A stretch of 56,591 nt of DNA, from the NCBI GenBank assembly GCA_030645615.1, contig JAUSNB010000047.1:1-56591 (forward strand). The letters are read 5' to 3'. Position 1 is the first letter of the stretch. Each line of letters starts with the position of its first letter. The position numbers and the translations under genes were made by a program. Of the stretch, positions 35,364 to 47,529 are shown piece after piece. Under the pieces are notes generated by a model, which saw only the letters and a list, made by a program, of their open reading frames with translations, ran no database searches and was not told the DNA's origin. This stretch comes from Actinomycetota bacterium (GTDB lineage Bacteria > Actinomycetota > Actinomycetes > S36-B12).

Positions 35364-36221
35364 ATGCCCGCTGTGCCGGTGCCGTTCCCGGCCTCCCTGT
35401 CACCGTCCCGGGCGTCCGACTTCATGACCTGCCCCCTGCTCTTCCGGTTCCGCTCCATCGACCGGCTCCCCGAGGAGCCGTCGCCGGCGGCCATCCGCGG
35501 CTCCCTCGTGCACCGGGCCCTGGAGACGCTCTTCGACCTCCCCGCGACGGAGCGCACCCCGGCGGCCGCCGCCGAACTGGCCGAGCGGGCATTCCGCGAA
35601 CTTGAGCACGACGACGCCGAGTCCGCCACGGTCGTTTCGGCCGCCTACGGGTCACCCCCTGACTTTGAGGCGCTGCTGGCCGCCTACTTCGCGCTGGAGG
35701 ACCCGCGGCGGCTGGAGCCGCACGCCCGGGAGCTGGGCGTCTCTGCCCAACTGGCCGCATCCTTCGAGGTGCGTGGCTTCATCGACCGGGTGGACCGCAC
35801 GCCCGATGGCCAGGTGCGCATCGTCGACTACAAGACCGGGCGGTCGCCAGGCCCGCTCTTCGAGGCGAAGGCCATGTTCCAGATGCGGTTCTACGCCCTC
35901 GCCTGGTGGCGCATGACCGAGGCCATCCCCCGGCTGCTGCAACTCATGTACCTGGGCAACTCCGAGGTCCTGCGGTACGAGCCGGACGCCGACGACCTGC
36001 TCGCGACCGAGCGCAAGGTGCTTGCGCTGCGCGACGCGATCTCGCGCGCGGCGGACGCCGGGGACTTCGCCCCGTCACCGTCACGGCTCTGCGACTGGTG
36101 CAGCCACAAGGCGATCTGCCCGGCCTGGGGCGGCACCCCTCCCCCGCTCCCGGCTCGCGCGGACTGGCCGACGTCAAGCTCGCGGGCCGAGTCGGTCACC
36201 GAAGCGGACGCCGCTCCCTAG
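35364..36221 (+). CDS. RecB-family PD-(D/E)XK nuclease
   Basis: 285-aa stand-alone nuclease of the RecB/Cas4-like fold. LSPSRASDFMTCPLLFRF has the first cysteine (near residue 22), GSLVHRALE the His motif near 46-54, a Glu/Asp follows in GFIDRVDR (about 136), and IVDYKTG supplies Asp-x-Lys near 150-156, with QMRFYALAWW as the Q motif. Three more cysteines (CDWCSHKAIC, about 243-252) complete a Cys1+3 set, likely an iron-sulfur cluster. DNA repair or recombination is probable; the partner is not encoded here. Homologue of Rv2119 by position. The start is supported by TAGGCT 6 nt upstream. Confidence 0.88.
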   Translation: MPAVPVPFPASLSPSRASDFMTCPLLFRFRSIDRLPEEPSPAAIRGSLVHRALETLFDLPATERTPAAAAELAERAFRELEHDDAESATVVSAAYGSPPDFEALLAAYFALEDPRRLEPHARELGVSAQLAASFEVRGFIDRVDRTPDGQVRIVDYKTGRSPGPLFEAKAMFQMRFYALAWWRMTEAIPRLLQLMYLGNSEVLRYEPDADDLLATERKVLALRDAISRAADAGDFAPSPSRLCDWCSHKAICPAWGGTPPPLPARADWPTSSSRAESVTEADAAP

Positions 36222-36286
36222 CCCCGGTCGCAGAATCTCCCCGAGCCCCATTTACTGGGATCGCGGTTGCTGCGACCCTTCCCACC

Positions 36287-37105
36287 ATGCGCTCACGATC
36301 GATCGTGGCCCTGGTAGCCGCAGCAGTCACCACCGGCCTGCCTTTACTGCTGGCCGGCGGACCGGCCGCGGCAGACATACCGCTGGGCGATGTCGCCTCA
36401 CGGTCGTGTGACCTCGCTGCAAGCCCAGTCGTGTGCCCGCGGGCGGACCTGCACGGGCAGGACCTGCGGCGGGCCGACCTTGCGCAGGCTGTCCTGCATC
36501 ATGCGGACCTGCGTGACACGTCGCTCATCGGTGTCGACGCCCGCGGCGCCAACCTCCGCCACACGAGACTGACCGACGCCAACCTCCGCCACGCAAACCT
36601 GAGTCGCGCGGACCTGACCGATGCGTATATGTACATCGCTCACCTGGAGAACGCGAACCTGCGCCATGCGAACCTGACCGACGCGACACTATGGGCAACG
36701 ACCTTGAACGGGGCACAATTGGCCGGCGCGAACCTGACCGATGCGAACCTGCTCAATACCAAGCTGCGTAACGCCGACCTGACGGGCGCCACAATGATCG
36801 GCGCTGGTGGGTCTGGTGCGGACTTGGAGGACGCCAACCTGACCCACGTGAACCTGACCCGTGGATCCCTGAATGAGGGGTCCTTGATCAACGCGGATCT
36901 GACGGGCGCGGATCTGACGGGCGCCTACCTGATCGACTCGAACCTCTCGGGCGCCAACCTCACCCGCGGCAACCTGACCGATGCCAGACTGATCGACGCG
37001 AACCTCACGGGAGCGAACCTCACCGGAGCGAACCTCACCGGAGTGACCTGGACCCGTGCCACCTGCCCTAACGGGCTGGAAGGCACCTACCCCTGCACGT
37101 CGTAG
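36287..37105 (+). CDS. Exported pentapeptide-repeat protein
   Basis: 272-aa protein with a signal peptide (residues 1-29, ending AAA near 27-29) and about forty A(D/N)LxX pentapeptides from residue 50 to 250 (for example ADLTG, ANLTD, ANLRH). These should form a right-handed square beta-helix. Most pentapeptide-repeat proteins are cytoplasmic DNA mimics or unknown; secretion with a flanking cysteine pair at each end (SCDLAASPVVC and TCPNGLEGTYPC) is unusual. ATG 36287 begins the signal peptide directly. No close ribosome site or -10 was found in the 65-nt gap. Its 3' end overlaps the decayed acetyltransferase on the other strand by 19 nt. Confidence 0.85.
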   Translation: MRSRSIVALVAAAVTTGLPLLLAGGPAAADIPLGDVASRSCDLAASPVVCPRADLHGQDLRRADLAQAVLHHADLRDTSLIGVDARGANLRHTRLTDANLRHANLSRADLTDAYMYIAHLENANLRHANLTDATLWATTLNGAQLAGANLTDANLLNTKLRNADLTGATMIGAGGSGADLEDANLTHVNLTRGSLNEGSLINADLTGADLTGAYLIDSNLSGANLTRGNLTDARLIDANLTGANLTGANLTGVTWTRATCPNGLEGTYPCTS

Positions 37106-37462
37106 CCGGTGTCCGCTGCCAGCCGGCCGTGGACGTGGACGTCCTGGCGCACCCCGTCCGCGGTGACGAAAGCAGACCGGAGGGTTCCCTCCAGCCGGTA
37201 CCCGCATGCGAGCGCGACCCCGCAGGAAGCGGTGTTGGCAACGGAGTGCTCCCACTGCACGCGCGACAGGCCACGCTCGGCGAACGCCCAGGCCGTCACG
37301 GCACGGACGGCCTCGCGGGCGTATCCCTTCCGCCGCTGCCACGGCACCACCCGGTAGGAGACCTTCGCCGTCGAGTGGTCCGCATCGCAGGGCAAGGGCG
37401 TCCTCGGCATCCACGGGCCGCGGCGGCCGCAGCACGAGCCGATCAGAGGGCAGGGTGGTCAT
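37087..37462 (-). pseudogene. Decayed RimJ/RimL-type GNAT acetyltransferase
   Basis: The first 25 codons from ATG 37462 read like the N-terminus of a RimJ/RimL acetyltransferase (DRLVLRPPRPVDAEDALAL). The C-terminal half of the same family continues in another frame to the TAG at 37089-37087 (YRVVPWQRRKGYAREAVRAV acetyl-CoA loop, then RVQWEHSVANTASCGVALACGYRLEG). The join near 37380-37390 both shifts frame and skips about 60-70 residues that the family normally has. The result is a deletion-frameshift pseudogene. The downstream piece alone (about 107 codons) could still be translated but would lack the substrate half. Confidence 0.8.
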
Positions 37463-37468
37463 GTCGTC

Positions 37469-38143
37469 CTACTCACCCGCCCAGAGGGACGCCGCGGTGT
37501 GGCCGGTCAGCGACGCCAGGACACGGACGCCGGGGATGTCGATCATCGCAAGATGCGGGATGGCGACCACCCGGCACCCGGCGGCCACGCCGGACGCAAC
37601 CCCGGTGGGCGAATCCTCGAGGACCAGGCACCGTTCGGGGGCGACGCCCAAGGCGCTCGCCGCTGTGAGGTACGGCTCGGGATGCGGCTTGCTCTCCTCG
37701 ACCTCGTCGCCCGCGACGACCACGTCGAATGCGGGGCCGCCCACCTCTGCCTCGACCTGCTCGCTGACGGCGTCGATGAGCCGCCCCCACGACGCCGACA
37801 CGAGGGCCGTGGGTATCCCCCGGCGACGGGCGTCGTCCAGGAACGATCGCGCCCCGGGCTGCCAGGCCAGTGGCGTGCTGCGGAGCAACGACTCCATCTC
37901 GTCGAGGAGCTCTGTGCCGACGCCGACAGGGTCGCGGTCGCTGGACGCCTTGGCCACCATGTACTGCGCGACGCGCTCGACCGGGCCGCCGAGGCACTCC
38001 CTCTGGTCCGCCTCCGTCCAGCCGGTCCCCATCCGGGCCATGACGATCTCCTCGGCCCTCAGCCAGAGGCCCTCGCTGTCGATGAGGGTGCCGTCCATGT
38101 CGAACAGGACAGCATCGGGCCCGTGGTCCACGGCGCTGGCCAC
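37469..38143 (-). CDS. HAD family phosphatase (beta-phosphoglucomutase/phosphatase-like)
   Basis: 224-aa HAD hydrolase with a helical C1 cap. AVLFDMDGTLIDSE (residues 11-24) has the nucleophile and acid/base aspartates, VSASWG motif II, the EESKPHPEPY lysine motif III and CLVLEDSPTGV motif IV. Related proteins dephosphorylate sugar phosphates or act as phosphoglucomutases; the substrate is unknown. The GTG at 38143 is 2 nt after the metH stop, so it is co-transcribed with metH, and the decayed acetyltransferase begins 6 nt after it. The upstream extension of the frame lies inside metH and is not real. Confidence 0.88.
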   Translation of the reverse strand: MASAVDHGPDAVLFDMDGTLIDSEGLWLRAEEIVMARMGTGWTEADQRECLGGPVERVAQYMVAKASSDRDPVGVGTELLDEMESLLRSTPLAWQPGARSFLDDARRRGIPTALVSASWGRLIDAVSEQVEAEVGGPAFDVVVAGDEVEESKPHPEPYLTAASALGVAPERCLVLEDSPTGVASGVAAGCRVVAIPHLAMIDIPGVRVLASLTGHTAASLWAGE

Positions 38144-38145
38144 CG

Positions 38146-41667
<3,522 letters not shown>

Positions 41668-41676
41668 GGTCGGGCC

Positions 41677-41719
41677 AGCCTAGCGACCTGCCGTGGAGCC
41701 CAGCCGATCCGACTACGGT
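41677..41719. promoter_or_regulatory. Divergent -10 elements of metH and the alpha/beta hydrolase
   Basis: On the minus strand TAGGCT (41682-41677) is 9 nt from the metH ATG, giving a leader of only 2-3 nt. On the plus strand TACGGT (41714-41719) is 7 nt before ATG 41727. The hexamers are 31 nt apart. Confidence 0.45.
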
Positions 41720-41726
41720 GGCGGGC

Positions 41727-42626
41727 ATGGCGACGAGTCATGGGCAGTTGGCTGCCGCACCAGGGATCGAGCTGGCATACACCGTGCACGATTCGGGGGC
41801 GGACGGGCTGCCGGTCGTGCTCCTGCACGGCCTCAGCCAGCAGCGCGCGTTCTGGGGGCCCGTCGTCCGCCGGATGCGGGCACGACCCGTGGCCACCCTC
41901 GACCAGCGTGGCCACGGCGAATCCGACACCCCGCTGGGGTCGGACTTCTCCGTGGCGGCGTGCGCGGCGGATGTGCTGGCGCTGCTCGACGCGGTCGGCT
42001 GGTCCCAGGCGGTGGTTGTCGGTCATTCCTGGGGTGGCTCCGTGGCGCTCGCGGCCGCCGCCGCGGCCCCCGACCGCGTGCGCGCGGCGGGGCTGGTCGA
42101 CGGCGGCCTGTGGTCCCCGGCGGCGCTCGGGCCGAGGGACGAAGTACGTCGCGCGCTCACCCCTCCGCCGCTGGGCATGCCGCAGGAGGAGTTCTGGGCC
42201 ATGGTGCGGGGAGAGGCGCCTGCCACCCGGCTGACGGACGAGGTGCGGGCTGCGCTCGGGCCGACGTTCGTGGTCGATGACGAGGGCCTCGTCCGCAGCA
42301 GGATCGGCATGAACCGGCACCTGGCCGTTCTGGACGGACTGCTGGATGTGGACCCGGCCGTCGACCTGGACGCGTGCACCGCGGCAGGGACCCCGCTCTG
42401 GGCCATCGTCTGCGAGCCCGCTGGCCAGGCTGGCGACGACGATGCCTGGGCCGGCTTGAAACGGGCCGCCGTGGCGCAGGCCGCTTCGCGGCCGAACCTG
42501 CTCGTCCACCGCTGGGCGGGTGCTATCCACGACGTACCCTTGCAGTGGCCATCCTTGGTGGCCGGCTTCATCGACGCCCTGGTCGGCGAGTCGTCCGCGG
42601 ACCGTGCCCTGGGAGGTGCTGCCTGA
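41727..42626 (+). CDS. Alpha/beta hydrolase
   Basis: 299-aa alpha/beta-fold hydrolase. HGLSQQRAFW is the oxyanion-hole region, VVGHSWGGSVAL (near residue 95) the nucleophile elbow with Ser, and GAIHDVPLQWP (about 275-285) the catalytic His. A helical lid fills about 130-220. The substrate is unknown. ATG 41727 is preferred over GTG 41718 because of the -10 spacing. The stop shares a base with the PAC2 gene (TGATG). Confidence 0.87.
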   Translation: MATSHGQLAAAPGIELAYTVHDSGADGLPVVLLHGLSQQRAFWGPVVRRMRARPVATLDQRGHGESDTPLGSDFSVAACAADVLALLDAVGWSQAVVVGHSWGGSVALAAAAAAPDRVRAAGLVDGGLWSPAALGPRDEVRRALTPPPLGMPQEEFWAMVRGEAPATRLTDEVRAALGPTFVVDDEGLVRSRIGMNRHLAVLDGLLDVDPAVDLDACTAAGTPLWAIVCEPAGQAGDDDAWAGLKRAAVAQAASRPNLLVHRWAGAIHDVPLQWPSLVAGFIDALVGESSADRALGGAA

Positions 42627-43477
42627 TGATCGAGCTCGACGAGTTCCCGACGCTGGTCGACCCTGTCCTCGTGGCCGCCTTCGAGGGCTGGAACGATGCG
42701 GGCGATTCGGCGTCCGGCGCGATCGCCCACCTCCGCGAGGTCTGGGATGCGCAGCCACTCGCCGACCTCGACTCCGAGGAGTACTACGACTACCAGGTCA
42801 ACCGTCCGCACATCAGCGTCGACTCCACGGGCGTGCGCAGCCTGACCTGGCCCGCTACCCGCATCTACATCGCCCGCGTGCCGCTGTACCCGCGGGACAT
42901 CGTCCTGGTCCAGGGCATCGAGCCGAACATGAAGTGGCAGCAGTTCGTGCGGGAGATCCTCGGCCTGGCTACCGAGCTCGAGGTGTCCCTCGTGATCACG
43001 CTCGGCGCCTTGCTGTCCGACATCCCGCACACCCGGCCAGTCCCCGTGACAGGGACCACTGCTGACGCCGAACTGCAGGCCAGCCTCGGCCTGGAGCCAT
43101 CCACGTACGAAGGCCCGACCGGCATCGTGGGGGTCCTGCAGGACGCCTGCACCCGGTTCGGCCTGACGTCCTTGTCCCTCTGGGCGGCCGTTCCCCACTA
43201 CGTCGCCCAGCCCCCCTGTCCCAAGGCCACGCTGGCGCTCGTCCGGCGTATCGAGGACATCCTCGACATGCCGGTGCCGCTCGGTGACCTCGTGGACGAG
43301 GCCCGCGCGTGGGAGACCGGGGTCGACGAGCTTGCGGCCGAGGACGAGGAGGTGGCGGAGTACGTCAAGCAGCTCGAGGAGGTGCGTGACGCCACCGATC
43401 TGCCCGAGGCAAGCGGCGAGGCGATCGCGCGGGAGTTCGAGCGGTATCTGAGGCGCCGCGGCGCCGACGACCGCTAG
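42626..43477 (+). CDS. PAC2 family protein
   Basis: 283-aa member of the PAC2 family, named after the eukaryotic proteasome assembly chaperone 2 and common in actinobacteria. VDPVLVAAFEGWNDAGDSAS (residues 11-30) is the start of the fold, followed by VNRPHISVDSTGVRSLTWP and LVITLGALLSDIPHTRPVPVTG. The acidic C-terminal helix (about 230-283) is typical of bacterial members. The family homologue in M. tuberculosis is Rv2125. No direct proteasome role has been shown in bacteria, but the nearness to prcA/prcB is suggestive. A GGGAGG site precedes ATG 42626, which overlaps the upstream stop. Confidence 0.88.
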   Translation: MIELDEFPTLVDPVLVAAFEGWNDAGDSASGAIAHLREVWDAQPLADLDSEEYYDYQVNRPHISVDSTGVRSLTWPATRIYIARVPLYPRDIVLVQGIEPNMKWQQFVREILGLATELEVSLVITLGALLSDIPHTRPVPVTGTTADAELQASLGLEPSTYEGPTGIVGVLQDACTRFGLTSLSLWAAVPHYVAQPPCPKATLALVRRIEDILDMPVPLGDLVDEARAWETGVDELAAEDEEVAEYVKQLEEVRDATDLPEASGEAIAREFERYLRRRGADDR

Positions 43478-45111
43478 CCCCGCATCGCGAGGTAGCGCTG
43501 CACGGACGCCCGGGTCGGGCCGTCGAGTACCGGATCGTCTGCCGAGCCGGCCCGCAGGTCCCCGAGGATCCCCATGGCCACCTTCTTGCCCAGTTCCACC
43601 CCCCACTGGTCGAAGGAGTCGATCCCCCAGACCGCTCCCTGCGTGAAGACACTGTGCTCATACAGCGCGACAAGCGCTCCGAGGGCGTGCGGCGTCAGGC
43701 TCTCCACCATGATCAGGCTCACCGGGCGGTTGCCCGGCATGACCTTGTGCGGCACCAGCGCCGCCGGCGTCCCGTCGGCCGCAACCTCCGCGGCCGTGCG
43801 GCCCATCGACAGGACCGAGGCCTGCGCAAGGGCGTTGGCGACGAGCATGTCCTGCTGATCGCCGAGCGGGTTGTCGGAGCGGGCCACCACGATGACGTCG
43901 CACGCCACGGTCGTGGTGCCCTGATGGAGCAGCTGGTAGAAGGAATGCTGCCCGTTCGTGCCGGGCTCCCCCCAGAACACGGCCCCCGTGTCGTAGCCGA
44001 CCGCCGCGCCGTCGAGCCGCACGCTCTTGCCGTTGCTCTCCATCGTGAGCTGCTGCAGGTACGCCGGGAATCGGCTCAGGTACTGCGAGTACGGCAGCAC
44101 CGCGGTCATCTGGATGCCGAGGAAGTTCCGGTTCCAGACGGCCAGCAATCCCATCAGCAGGGGCAGATTCACCTCGGCGGGCGCGCTCGCGAAGTGCAGG
44201 TCCATCGCGTGGAAGCCGGCCAGCAGGTCGCGGAAGCCCGCCGGCCCGATGGCGATCATGGTGCTCAGGCCGATCGACGAGTCCATCGAGTACCGCCCGC
44301 CGACCCAGTCCCAGAAGCCGAACATGTTGGCGGTGTCGATGCCGAACCCCTCGACCAGATCGGCGTTCGTCGACACGGCGACGAAGTGGCGGCTGACCGC
44401 GTCCTCTCCCAGCGCGCCGACGACCCAGTCCCGCGCCGCATGGGCGTTGCTCATGGTCTCGAGCGTGGTGAAGGTCTTCGACGCCACGATGACGAGCGTC
44501 TCGGCCGGGTCGAGGCCATGCAGCGCCTCGACCATGTCCGTCGGGTCGACGTTGGACACGAACCGGAACGTCATGTCGCCGTCGCTGAAGTGCCGCAGGG
44601 CGAGGTACGCCATCGCCGGGCCGAGGTCGGACCCGCCGATGCCGATGTTGACGACCGCCGAGATGCGCTGGCCGCTGGCTCCCACCCACGTGCCCGATCG
44701 CACGTCGTCCGCGAACGCGGACATGCGCGCGAGCACGTCCTGCACGTCAGCCGAGACCTCCTGATCGTCGACGACGAGAGCCGAGCCGGCCGGGGCGCGC
44801 AGCGCGGTGTGCAGCACCGCGCGGTCCTCGGTCACGTTGATGTGCTCCCCGGCCAGCATCTGGTCGCGCCGGGCCGTGACGTCTCGCTCCTGGGCCAGCC
44901 GCAACAGCGCCGCGACGACGTCGGGCGTCACCCGCTGCCGGGTGGCGTCGAGGCTCACTCCCGCCCCCGTGAAGGCCAGCGACTCCAGGCGCTGCGGGTC
45001 GCGTTCGCACAGCGCCCGGATGGTCGTGCCGTCGAGCGCGCCCGCCAGGGCGGCCAGTTCGGCCCAGGCGGGGGTCAGGGTGGGGTCGGCTGCGGCTTGG
45101 TTCGGCGTCAT
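43474..45111 (-). CDS. pgi: Glucose-6-phosphate isomerase
   Basis: 545-aa cytoplasmic glycolytic enzyme interconverting glucose-6-phosphate and fructose-6-phosphate. VNIGIGGSDLGPAMA (near residue 152), VASKTFTTLETM (near 205), the GGRYSMDSSIGL core, WGEPGTNGQHSFYQLLHQG with the catalytic Glu/His, and the C-terminal SFDQWGVELGKKVA with Lys are the family signatures. Length is normal. Its TAG and the PAC2 TAG occupy the same CTAG tetranucleotide on opposite strands, so the two transcripts converge. A GGAAGG-type site lies upstream of the ATG. Confidence 0.96.
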   Translation of the reverse strand: MTPNQAAADPTLTPAWAELAALAGALDGTTIRALCERDPQRLESLAFTGAGVSLDATRQRVTPDVVAALLRLAQERDVTARRDQMLAGEHINVTEDRAVLHTALRAPAGSALVVDDQEVSADVQDVLARMSAFADDVRSGTWVGASGQRISAVVNIGIGGSDLGPAMAYLALRHFSDGDMTFRFVSNVDPTDMVEALHGLDPAETLVIVASKTFTTLETMSNAHAARDWVVGALGEDAVSRHFVAVSTNADLVEGFGIDTANMFGFWDWVGGRYSMDSSIGLSTMIAIGPAGFRDLLAGFHAMDLHFASAPAEVNLPLLMGLLAVWNRNFLGIQMTAVLPYSQYLSRFPAYLQQLTMESNGKSVRLDGAAVGYDTGAVFWGEPGTNGQHSFYQLLHQGTTTVACDVIVVARSDNPLGDQQDMLVANALAQASVLSMGRTAAEVAADGTPAALVPHKVMPGNRPVSLIMVESLTPHALGALVALYEHSVFTQGAVWGIDSFDQWGVELGKKVAMGILGDLRAGSADDPVLDGPTRASVQRYLAMRG

Positions 45112-45161
45112 GGTGCGCAGCCTTCCACTAGCGTGTGAGCCCCGCCCAGCAAGGAGAGAAC

Positions 45162-46229
45162 ATGGCCGACGTCAGCGCTTCGCCACAGGGAACCGTCGGC
45201 CCGCGAGTAGCCCTCGGCATGGTCGGTTGCGGCCGCATGGGGGCCAACCTGGTCCGCAGGGCTATGGCCGACGGACACTCCGCGGCCGTCTACGACTCGC
45301 ATCCAGGGGCCGTGGCGGACCTTGCGGCCGAGGGGGCGACGGCCACCTCCAGCCTTGCCGACCTCGTGTCCGCGCTCCCGGCGCCTCGTGCCGTGTGGGT
45401 CATGGTCCCGGCCGGGCACATCACCGAGAGCGTCGTGGCCGAGCTGACCGGGCTCTTGGAGGACGGCGACTGCCTCATCGACGGCGGCAACTCCTACTAC
45501 CGCGACGACATCCGCAGGGGCATCGCGGCGGCGGACCGGGGCATCGACTACCTCGACGTCGGCACATCGGGAGGCGTGTGGGGCAAGGATCGCGGGTACT
45601 GCCTCATGATCGGCGGGCCGGACCGGGCGGTCGACCGGCTCTCGCCGCTGTGGGACACGATCGCGCCAGGCGTCGACAGCGCGCCGCGGACCGAAGGCCG
45701 CACGGGCGAGCCGTCGCCCGAGGAGCGCGGCTGGCTGCACTGCGGACCGTCGGGCGCGGGCCACTTCGTCAAGATGGTCCACAACGGGATCGAGTACGGG
45801 CTCATGTCTGCCTACGCGGAGGGCCTCAATGTGCTCAAGCATGCGAATGCGGGGAAGCAGTCACGCGACGCCGATGCCGAGACCGCGCCCCTGAGCGACC
45901 CGCAGTACTACCAGTACGACCTCGACATCCCGGCAATCGCCGAGGTGTGGCGCCGAGGCAGCGTGGTCGGCTCATGGCTGCTGGACCTCACGGCCCTGGC
46001 ACTGCAGAAGTCACCCGAGCTCGACGAGTTCAGCGGGCGCGTGTCCGACTCGGGCGAGGGTCGCTGGACGTCGATCGCGGCGATCGAGGAGGGCGTCCCC
46101 ACCCCTGTGCTCACCGCTTCGCTCTACGAGCGCTTCGAGAGCCAGGGCGGCGGGCTGTTTGCCGACAAGGTCCTCAGTGCCATGCGCAAGGAATTCGGCG
46201 GGCACGACGAGAAGAAGGCCGGCTCCTAG
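45162..46229 (+). CDS. gnd: 6-phosphogluconate dehydrogenase, decarboxylating
   Basis: 355-aa enzyme of the short form (YqeC/GndA-like), which oxidises and decarboxylates 6-phosphogluconate to ribulose-5-phosphate. GMVGCGRMGANLVRRA (near residue 19) is the NAD(P) site, LIDGGNSYYRDD and DVGTSGGVWGKDRGYCLMIGG carry the substrate-binding motifs, and GAGHFVKMVHNGIEYG the catalytic Lys. ATG 45162 is chosen because of AAGGAGAG 4-11 nt upstream. It is divergent from pgi, pairing glycolysis and the pentose phosphate route. It faces mshC with 15 nt between the stops. Confidence 0.92.
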   Translation: MADVSASPQGTVGPRVALGMVGCGRMGANLVRRAMADGHSAAVYDSHPGAVADLAAEGATATSSLADLVSALPAPRAVWVMVPAGHITESVVAELTGLLEDGDCLIDGGNSYYRDDIRRGIAAADRGIDYLDVGTSGGVWGKDRGYCLMIGGPDRAVDRLSPLWDTIAPGVDSAPRTEGRTGEPSPEERGWLHCGPSGAGHFVKMVHNGIEYGLMSAYAEGLNVLKHANAGKQSRDADAETAPLSDPQYYQYDLDIPAIAEVWRRGSVVGSWLLDLTALALQKSPELDEFSGRVSDSGEGRWTSIAAIEEGVPTPVLTASLYERFESQGGGLFADKVLSAMRKEFGGHDEKKAGS

Positions 46230-46244
46230 GACCGTTCCAGTCGA

Positions 46245-47480
46245 TCAGAGCCTGATGCCGAGCAGGGCGTCGACGGCCGCGCGGACCAGGCGGGGTGCTG
46301 CCGGGTCCGCGCTGCTCTCCCCTGCGCCCGCCTGCTGGGCCAGCACCCACGCGTCAACGGCTGCCAGGGCAGCGGGGGCCTGGAGGTCGTCGGCCAGCGC
46401 CTCCCGCATGCCGGCAAGCGTGGCATCGGCCGGTGGGCCCTGCTCGGCGCCGGACGCCGCGCGCCAGAGGTCCAGCCGCGCCTGCGCCTCGGCGAGTCCC
46501 TGCGCAGTCCATTCCCACTCTGACCGGTAGTGGTGCGCCAGCAGCGCCAGCCGGATCGCGGCCGGCTCGATGCCGCGGTGCCTCTCCGTCGACACGAACA
46601 CGAGGTTCCCGCGGGACTTCGACATCTTGTGGCCCTGCCACCCCACCATGGCTGAGTGGACGTAGTGCCGTGCGAACGGATGGGACTGGTGCAGCACCTG
46701 CGCCTCGGCGGCGCTCATCTCGTGGTGCGGGAAGATCAGGTCGGTGCCGCCCCCCTGGACGTCGATGCCCATGCCGAGGTGGTCCACGGCGATGGCTGCG
46801 CACTCGATGTGCCAGCCCGGGCGGCCGTGCCCGAGCGGGGTGTCCCAAGCCGGTTCGTCCGGCCGGGCCGACTGCCACACGAGGCAGTCCAGCGGATCCT
46901 CCTTGCCGGGCCGGTCCGGGTCGCCGCCGCGCTCGCCGACGATGCGGGTCATCTCCGCCGCATCCAGGCGCGATACCGAGCCGAACGTCGCGTCGCTGCG
47001 GACCCGGAAGTAGAGGTCGGAGTCAACCGCGTAGACGCTCCCCCGCTCCTGAAGCGTCGCCACGTGATTGGCGACCGACGGGATCGCCTCCACCGCGCCG
47101 ATGTAGTCCCGCGGCGGGATGACGTTGAGTGCCGCCATGTCCTCGCGGAACAGGGCGGTCTCGCGGTCCGCGATCGCCCGCCAGTCCTGCCCCGTGGCCA
47201 CCGCGCGCTCGAGCAGTGGGTCGTCGATGTCGGTCACGTTCTGCACGTAGTGCACTTCGTGGCCGGCGTCCCGCCAGGCGCGATTGATCAAGTCGAAGGT
47301 GACATAGGTGAAGGCATGACCCATGTGCGTGGCGTCGTACGGCGTGATGCCGCAGACGTACATGCGCGCGAGCGGCCCCGGGTCCGTGGCCCGGACCTCG
47401 CCGGAGGCCGTGTCGTGCAGGCGCAAGGGCAGCCCGGAGCCGGGCAGGTCGGGTATAGACGGGATGGCCCACGACTTCAC
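46245..47480 (-). CDS. mshC: L-cysteine:1D-myo-inositol 2-amino-2-deoxy-alpha-D-glucopyranoside ligase MshC
   Basis: 411-aa ligase that joins cysteine to GlcN-Ins in mycothiol synthesis. It is a cysteinyl-tRNA synthetase paralogue without the tRNA-binding domain. [17 protein letters not shown] (residues 40-56) combines the zinc Cys43 and the HIGH-like motif, [15 protein letters not shown] and DLIFPHHE supply further zinc ligands, and KMSKSRG is the KMSKS loop. The short C-terminal helical domain and overall length fit MshC (about 412 aa) rather than CysS (about 460). TAGGGT lies 6 nt before the GTG. It is the last gene of the four-gene cluster. Confidence 0.95.
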   Translation of the reverse strand: MKSWAIPSIPDLPGSGLPLRLHDTASGEVRATDPGPLARMYVCGITPYDATHMGHAFTYVTFDLINRAWRDAGHEVHYVQNVTDIDDPLLERAVATGQDWRAIADRETALFREDMAALNVIPPRDYIGAVEAIPSVANHVATLQERGSVYAVDSDLYFRVRSDATFGSVSRLDAAEMTRIVGERGGDPDRPGKEDPLDCLVWQSARPDEPAWDTPLGHGRPGWHIECAAIAVDHLGMGIDVQGGGTDLIFPHHEMSAAEAQVLHQSHPFARHYVHSAMVGWQGHKMSKSRGNLVFVSTERHRGIEPAAIRLALLAHHYRSEWEWTAQGLAEAQARLDLWRAASGAEQGPPADATLAGMREALADDLQAPAALAAVDAWVLAQQAGAGESSADPAAPRLVRAAVDALLGIRL

Positions 47481-47486
47481 GCGGAC

Positions 47487-47492
47487 ACCCTA
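47487..47492 (-). promoter_or_regulatory. Leaderless -10 element of mshC
   Basis: On the minus strand TAGGGT-GTCCGC-GTG has the 6-nt leaderless spacing and gives mshC its own promoter besides any read-through from the cluster. Confidence 0.48.
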
Positions 47493-47529
47493 TCCGCGGC
47501 GTGAGAGCCCGGGAGGCCGCCGGCAGCGG

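Noticed and set aside
37087-37410. Stand-alone 107-aa acetyltransferase
   Set aside because: It lacks the N-terminal half of the GNAT fold, and that half's beginning is found just upstream in another frame, which fits a deletion-frameshift better.
41668-41726. B12 or SAM riboswitch upstream of metH
   Set aside because: The divergent gap is only 59 nt with a -10 box 9 nt from the ATG, leaving no room for an aptamer.
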